Shown: positions 5,706-7,963 of the stretch, piece after piece
Layout: each line of letters begins with the position of its first letter
How positions within the stretch are numbered: the first letter of the stretch is position 1
NCBI GenBank assembly: GCA_046760155.1
Contig: JBHIDQ010000064.1
Location: 1-7,963 of the forward strand
Direction: 5' to 3'
Length of the DNA: 7,963 nt
DNA from: JBHIDQ01 sp046760155
Lineage (GTDB): Bacteria; Chloroflexota; Dehalococcoidia; Dehalococcoidales; RBG-16-60-22
Made by a program: the position numbers and the translations under genes
Notes under the pieces: generated by a model
Databases searched by the model: none
What the model saw: only the letters and a program-made list of their open reading frames with translations
Told to the model about the DNA's origin: nothing

Positions 5706-6092
5706 TACGCAATTATTGAAACTGGAGGCAAACAATATAAAGTAACGCCGGGCCAGACGATAGAAGTAGAACGTCTGGACGCAGTTAAAGGTAACACTGT
5801 CGAGCTGGACAGAGTTTTGTTTATTGCCGATGGGGATAAGGTGACCGTGGGTAAGCCCACGGTTGAAGGGGCGAAGGTAATCGCTACCTCGCAAGGAGAA
5901 GGCAGAGGCAAGAAGATTATCGTCTTTAAGTATAAGCCCAAGGTGCGTTACCGCCGGAAGACCGGGCACCGCCAGTTTCATACCAGACTGGTCATTGACC
6001 GGATAGTCGGGCCAGGGATGGCAGAGGTTGAGCCAAGAAAGCCAAAGAGAACGCGACAGGGCAAAAAAGAGGTGACAACCGATGGCACATAA
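5703..6092 (+). CDS. rplU: 50S ribosomal protein L21 (apparent ATT start)
   Basis: L21 binds 23S rRNA in the large subunit. The family N-terminus, normally MYAIIETGGKQYKV, is matched from the codon after ATT at 5703 (YAIIETGGKQYKV). This supports an AUU start read as Met and gives 129 residues. A basic rRNA-contact stretch, YKPKVRYRRKTGHRQ (about 77-91), is followed by a lysine- and arginine-rich tail (KRTRQGKK) somewhat longer than in short L21 forms. Starting at the ATG at 5685 would add MLWRSK, which is foreign to the family, has no Shine-Dalgarno and probably lies upstream of the transcript start. The 3' end overlaps rpmA by 11 nt, the usual L21-L27 pairing, so translation is probably coupled. 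AUU initiation could place the gene under initiation factor IF3 control, as for infC in E. coli (inference). Confidence 0.92.
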   Translation: MYAIIETGGKQYKVTPGQTIEVERLDAVKGNTVELDRVLFIADGDKVTVGKPTVEGAKVIATSQGEGRGKKIIVFKYKPKVRYRRKTGHRQFHTRLVIDRIVGPGMAEVEPRKPKRTRQGKKEVTTDGT

Positions 6093-6336
6093 AAAGGGAG
6101 GCGGCTCTACTCGGTATGGTCGGGATAGTCAAGCGAAGCGGCTGGGCGTAAAAAGATACGGTGGGGAAAAGGTGACGGCGGGGACGATTTTAGTCCGGCA
6201 GCGGGGTACCCGCATTTACCCCGGCGACAACGTAGGTGTGGGTAGAGACTATACTCTATTTGCACTGATTGACGGCATTGTTAAGTTTGAGCCAGCGAAC
6301 AAAAACCGGAGGAAGGTTAGCGTTAACGCTAGCTGA
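6082..6336 (+). CDS. rpmA: 50S ribosomal protein L27
   Basis: L27 lies near the peptidyl-transferase centre, with its N-terminal arm reaching toward the tRNA CCA ends. The 84-residue product begins MAHKKGGGSTRYGRDS, the canonical L27 start. It has no Firmicutes-type cleavable pre-sequence, which argues against a Firmicutes host. LGVKRYGGEKV (22-32) and a GTRIYPGDNVG stretch (42-52) complete the signature. GAGGTG (6069-6074), 7 nt before the ATG, is the ribosome site and lies inside rplU, whose end overlaps by 11 nt. Its 3' end carries a GGAGG and a palindrome discussed for rpmE. Assignment is secure. Confidence 0.97.
   Translation: MAHKKGGGSTRYGRDSQAKRLGVKRYGGEKVTAGTILVRQRGTRIYPGDNVGVGRDYTLFALIDGIVKFEPANKNRRKVSVNAS
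6315..6334 (+). promoter_or_regulatory. Hairpin at the rpmA-rpmE junction
   Basis: TAGCGTTAACGCTA (6318-6331) is a perfect 14-nt palindrome. In RNA it extends to a stem of about 8 bp (6315-6322 with 6327-6334, including G-U pairs) and a UUAA loop. It lies between GGAGG (6308-6312) and the rpmE ATG (6342), and covers the rpmA stop region. No T-run follows, so it is not a terminator; it may set rpmE translation. Confidence 0.5.
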
Positions 6337-6341
6337 ATGCT

Positions 6342-6548
6342 ATGAAGGACAAGATTCATCCTCAATACTACAATGACGCCAGGGTTATTTGTTCCTGCGG
6401 CAACACCTTTACTACCGGCTCCACCAAGAAGGAATTAAGGGTTGAGCTGTGCAGCCAATGCCACCCCTTCTTTACCGGGGAGCGGCGGGTACTGGATACC
6501 ACCGGACGAGTGGAGCGGTTTAAGAAGCGCTACAAGGTAAAAGATTAA
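6342..6548 (+). CDS. rpmE: 50S ribosomal protein L31, zinc-binding type
   Basis: This small large-subunit protein is 68 residues long. It starts MKDKIHPQYYNDARV and has the zinc ligands C17, C19, C37 and C40 (CSCGNTF and CSQCHPFFTG), marking the zinc-containing form and not the zinc-free paralogue made under zinc starvation. The conserved GRVERFKKRY stretch lies near the C-terminus. The start is 5 nt after the rpmA stop, with no Shine-Dalgarno at usual spacing. The nearest GGAGG is about 29 nt upstream, separated by a hairpin, so initiation probably relies on coupling to rpmA or on the folded leader. An intrinsic terminator follows the stop. Confidence 0.97.
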   Translation: MKDKIHPQYYNDARVICSCGNTFTTGSTKKELRVELCSQCHPFFTGERRVLDTTGRVERFKKRYKVKD

Positions 6549-6570
6549 GCAAAGATACTGGCAAGAGGGC

Positions 6571-6604
6571 AGGAGCGGGGTGTTAAAACCGCTCCTTTTT
6601 CTTT
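6571..6604 (+). terminator. Intrinsic terminator after rpmE, possible attenuator before the DUF1385 gene
   Basis: AGGAGCGG (6571-6578) pairs with CCGCTCCT (6589-6596) over a 10-nt loop, followed by TTTTTCTTT. It is a strong, GC-rich Rho-independent terminator. It ends only a few bases before the Shine-Dalgarno of the next gene, which therefore has no room for its own promoter downstream of it. Its 5' arm (AGGAG) and loop (GTG at 6580) also form a possible in-frame start. Confidence 0.88.
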
Positions 6605-6618
6605 ATCGAGAGGTTTTG

Positions 6619-7500
6619 ATGGCCAATAAATTTCATTACGGCGGCCAGGCAGTAATTGAGGGAGTGATGATACGGGGACGGAAGGCAGCGGTCACCACGG
6701 TGCGTCGTCCCAGCGGGGGACTGGTAATGAATATCCGGTCGTTGTCAGCTATCTACACTGGCTGGATGCGAAGAGCCCCATTAATACGAGGCATCATTGT
6801 CTTAATTGAGGCGATGGTACTCGGTGTGAAAAGTCTGCTCTACTCAGCCAACGTGTCCCTGGAAGAAGAGGAGGAAGAAATTTCGGGGAAGGCGGTCTGG
6901 GTCATGATTACTCTCGCCCTGGTACTAGCTATTGTCCTGTTTCTTATCGTCCCGCTTTTCCTCACCAGACTAATCAATCCCTATATCAATTCCTCGCTGG
7001 TATTTCATCTCATTGAGGGATTGATACGGCTGGTAATTTTTGTCGCTTACCTCAAGTTAGTCGGGCTACTAGCTGACATCAAACGCATGTTCACCTATCA
7101 TGGTGCCGAGCACAAAGCAGTAAATGCTTTCGAAAGCGGAGTACCGATGGAGGTGGAATCAGTCAGAAAATACGACACGGCTCATGTGCGCTGTGGCACC
7201 AGCTTTCTATTTGCGGTATTAGTTATCGCCATTGTGGTCTTTGCTCTCGTCGGGCGACCAGCACTCTGGCTAATGATACTATCGCGAGTTCTCCTCATTC
7301 CGGTCATTGCTGCCCTCGGTTATGAAGTCATCCACTTTGGCGCCAAGCACCCCAAAAATGCACTGGTCAGGACAGTTCTAGCTCCGGGATTGTGGCTACA
7401 AGAACTGACGACAAAAGAACCCGATGATAGTCAGATAGAGGTTGCCTTATCGGCGTTAAGGAAAGCGGTGGAGATTGACCAGAGTGAGGAGACAACATAG
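6619..7500 (+). CDS. YqhQ-type DUF1385 membrane protein
   Basis: The 293-residue product has the DUF1385 signatures GGQAVIEGVMIRG (8-20), YHGAEHKAVNAFE (160-172) and HVRCGTSF (189-196), plus a conserved PGLWLQELTTKEPD stretch (about 256-269). Four or so hydrophobic segments are visible (about 92-118, 127-154, 196-217, 218-238), so it is an integral membrane protein. The His, Glu and Cys residues in the loop motifs explain its usual label of putative metal-dependent enzyme; the reaction is unknown. The ATG at 6619 with GAGAGG (6608-6613) 5 nt upstream gives the family N-terminus. A GTG at 6580 in the same frame would add 13 residues encoded by the terminator. In many genomes this gene precedes prfA; here a terminator and convergent hisI follow instead. 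Confidence 0.9.
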   Translation: MANKFHYGGQAVIEGVMIRGRKAAVTTVRRPSGGLVMNIRSLSAIYTGWMRRAPLIRGIIVLIEAMVLGVKSLLYSANVSLEEEEEEISGKAVWVMITLALVLAIVLFLIVPLFLTRLINPYINSSLVFHLIEGLIRLVIFVAYLKLVGLLADIKRMFTYHGAEHKAVNAFESGVPMEVESVRKYDTAHVRCGTSFLFAVLVIAIVVFALVGRPALWLMILSRVLLIPVIAALGYEVIHFGAKHPKNALVRTVLAPGLWLQELTTKEPDDSQIEVALSALRKAVEIDQSEETT

Positions 7501-7516
7501 ATTCTGTTTTCTGGGG

Positions 7517-7552
7517 AAACAATTCCTAGCTGATTAGCTTCGAATTGTTTTT
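7517..7552 (+). terminator. Intrinsic terminator after the DUF1385 gene
   Basis: AAACAATTC (7517-7525) pairs with GAATTGTTT (7542-7550). Inside, AGCT pairs with AGCT (7528-7531, 7536-7539) across a GATT loop with a small symmetric internal loop. Five T (7548-7552) end the element. The outer stem is AT-rich, so strength is moderate. It separates the gene from convergent hisI. Confidence 0.65.
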
Positions 7553-7561
7553 AGGGTTATG

Positions 7562-7900
7562 TCAAGTTGAAGACTCCAAATCCGACTCGGATAGCTCCTG
7601 AAAGAAGCAGGTCTGATGGCCGGTGTGACATACCGGACCGGTAGGCTTGGCTTTAACCAGGATAGTATCGCGGTCACAATCCATCCATACCGAGCGTACC
7701 AGTATGCGGTTGCCCGAAGTTTCTCCTTTGTGCCAGAGTGCCTGCCGGCTGCGACTGTAAAACCAGACTTCGCCACTGGACAGAGTGCGGCGCAGGGCTT
7801 CTTCATTCATATAGCCCAGCATGAGCACCTCGCCGGTATCAGCGTCCTGGGCGATGGCCGGGATAAGTCCTTGTTCATTGAACTTTAACTGGTTCTTTAT
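7562..7900 (-). CDS. hisI: Phosphoribosyl-AMP cyclohydrolase (apparent ATA start)
   Basis: HisI opens the adenine ring of phosphoribosyl-AMP, the third step of histidine synthesis, in the cytoplasm. The metal-binding core is intact: DCDRD (74-78), GPVCHTGHQTC (about 88-98) with C75, C91 and C98 as likely zinc ligands, and WHKGETSGN (56-64). There is no fused HisE domain. The conserved N-terminal stretch GLIPAIAQDADTGEVLMLGYMN is encoded, but between the in-frame TAG (7903-7901) and this stretch there is no ATG, GTG or TTG. The first codon after the stop is ATA (7900-7898), 8 nt after a GGGGG Shine-Dalgarno core; this start gives 112 residues. The first standard start, GTG at 7828, would remove 24 residues of conserved sequence. 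The gene identity is secure; the start is inferred. Confidence 0.92.
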   Translation of the reverse strand: MKNQLKFNEQGLIPAIAQDADTGEVLMLGYMNEEALRRTLSSGEVWFYSRSRQALWHKGETSGNRILVRSVWMDCDRDTILVKAKPTGPVCHTGHQTCFFQELSESDLESST

Positions 7901-7916
7901 CTACCTCACCCCCTTT
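7898..7916 (-). promoter_or_regulatory. Shine-Dalgarno and ATA initiation site deciding the hisI start
   Basis: AAAGGGGGTGA (7916-7906) matches the anti-Shine-Dalgarno complement AAGGAGGTGA with one G for A change, which still pairs by wobble. The GGGGG core (7913-7909) sits 8 nt before ATA (7900-7898). A second GAGG (7907-7904) is only 3 nt away. An in-frame TAG directly precedes ATA. Confidence 0.55.
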
Positions 7917-7933
7917 AATTATCTGTGTTATAA

Positions 7934-7960
7934 CCCTATCCCCCTTAATCCCCCTTCCCC
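7934..7960 (-). repeat. G-tract cluster (G-quadruplex motif) upstream of hisI
   Basis: On the minus strand four G-runs of 4, 5, 5 and 3 are separated by 2, 5 and 3 nt, meeting the usual quadruplex pattern. The unit AAGGGGGAT occurs twice in tandem. It may continue past the window edge. Confidence 0.55.
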
Positions 7961-7963
7961 TTG

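Noticed and set aside
6580..6618. GTG at 6580 as the main start of the DUF1385 protein
   Set aside because: The ATG at 6619 has a better ribosome site and gives the family N-terminus; the upstream stretch is encoded by the terminator. It is kept only as a possible regulatory start.
7562..7828. GTG at 7828 as the hisI start (88 residues)
   Set aside because: It would delete 24 encoded residues that match the conserved HisI N-terminus, and no Shine-Dalgarno fits it.

Overview
The window is chromosomal DNA from a bacterium, most likely Chloroflexota (Dehalococcoidia-like) or a similar anaerobe. This is inferred from the gene order coaE, rplU-rpmA-rpmE, then a YqhQ/DUF1385 membrane protein, from consensus sigma70-type promoters, from frequent GTG starts, and from a sulfur/URO-D gene set common in anaerobic and subsurface lineages. 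The taxonomic call is tentative. No mobile element, CRISPR array, rRNA or phage gene is visible.

Left half (1-4330, minus strand): one apparent operon read right to left. A consensus promoter at 4330-4302 precedes a small ribbon-helix-helix regulator. Then come a CysD-type ATP-sulfurylase subunit with an iron-sulfur-like CC...CxxC cysteine set, a CysN-type GTPase, a short alkaline-phosphatase-superfamily phosphodiesterase, and a uroporphyrinogen-decarboxylase-family protein cut by the left edge (382 residues visible). The last three are tightly coupled (1-nt gap, then an 8-nt overlap). CysD and CysN suggest sulfate activation to APS, but no APS kinase or classical APS/PAPS reductase is present. 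The purpose of joining them to a phosphodiesterase and a URO-D-like protein is unknown. This is the best candidate for an undescribed system here.

Middle (4345-5057, plus strand): a second consensus promoter, divergent from the first with its -35 box only 14 bp away, drives tRNA-Val(CAC). A chagasin-like (I42) lipoprotein follows. A 151-bp spacer then carries the probable coaE promoter and, on the minus strand, a short open frame with a haem-type CxxCH motif that may be a gene remnant.

Right half (5058-7500, plus strand): coaE, then a near-perfect extended -10 promoter for rplU-rpmA-rpmE, an intrinsic terminator or attenuator, the DUF1385 membrane protein, and another terminator. On the minus strand, converging on it, is hisI (7562-7900). 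A run of C-tracts (G-quadruplex motif on the minus strand) lies at the right edge.

Two genes appear to lack any standard start codon at the position their family and Shine-Dalgarno sequence demand: rplU seems to start at ATT and hisI at ATA. Neither was expected, and both are worth checking.
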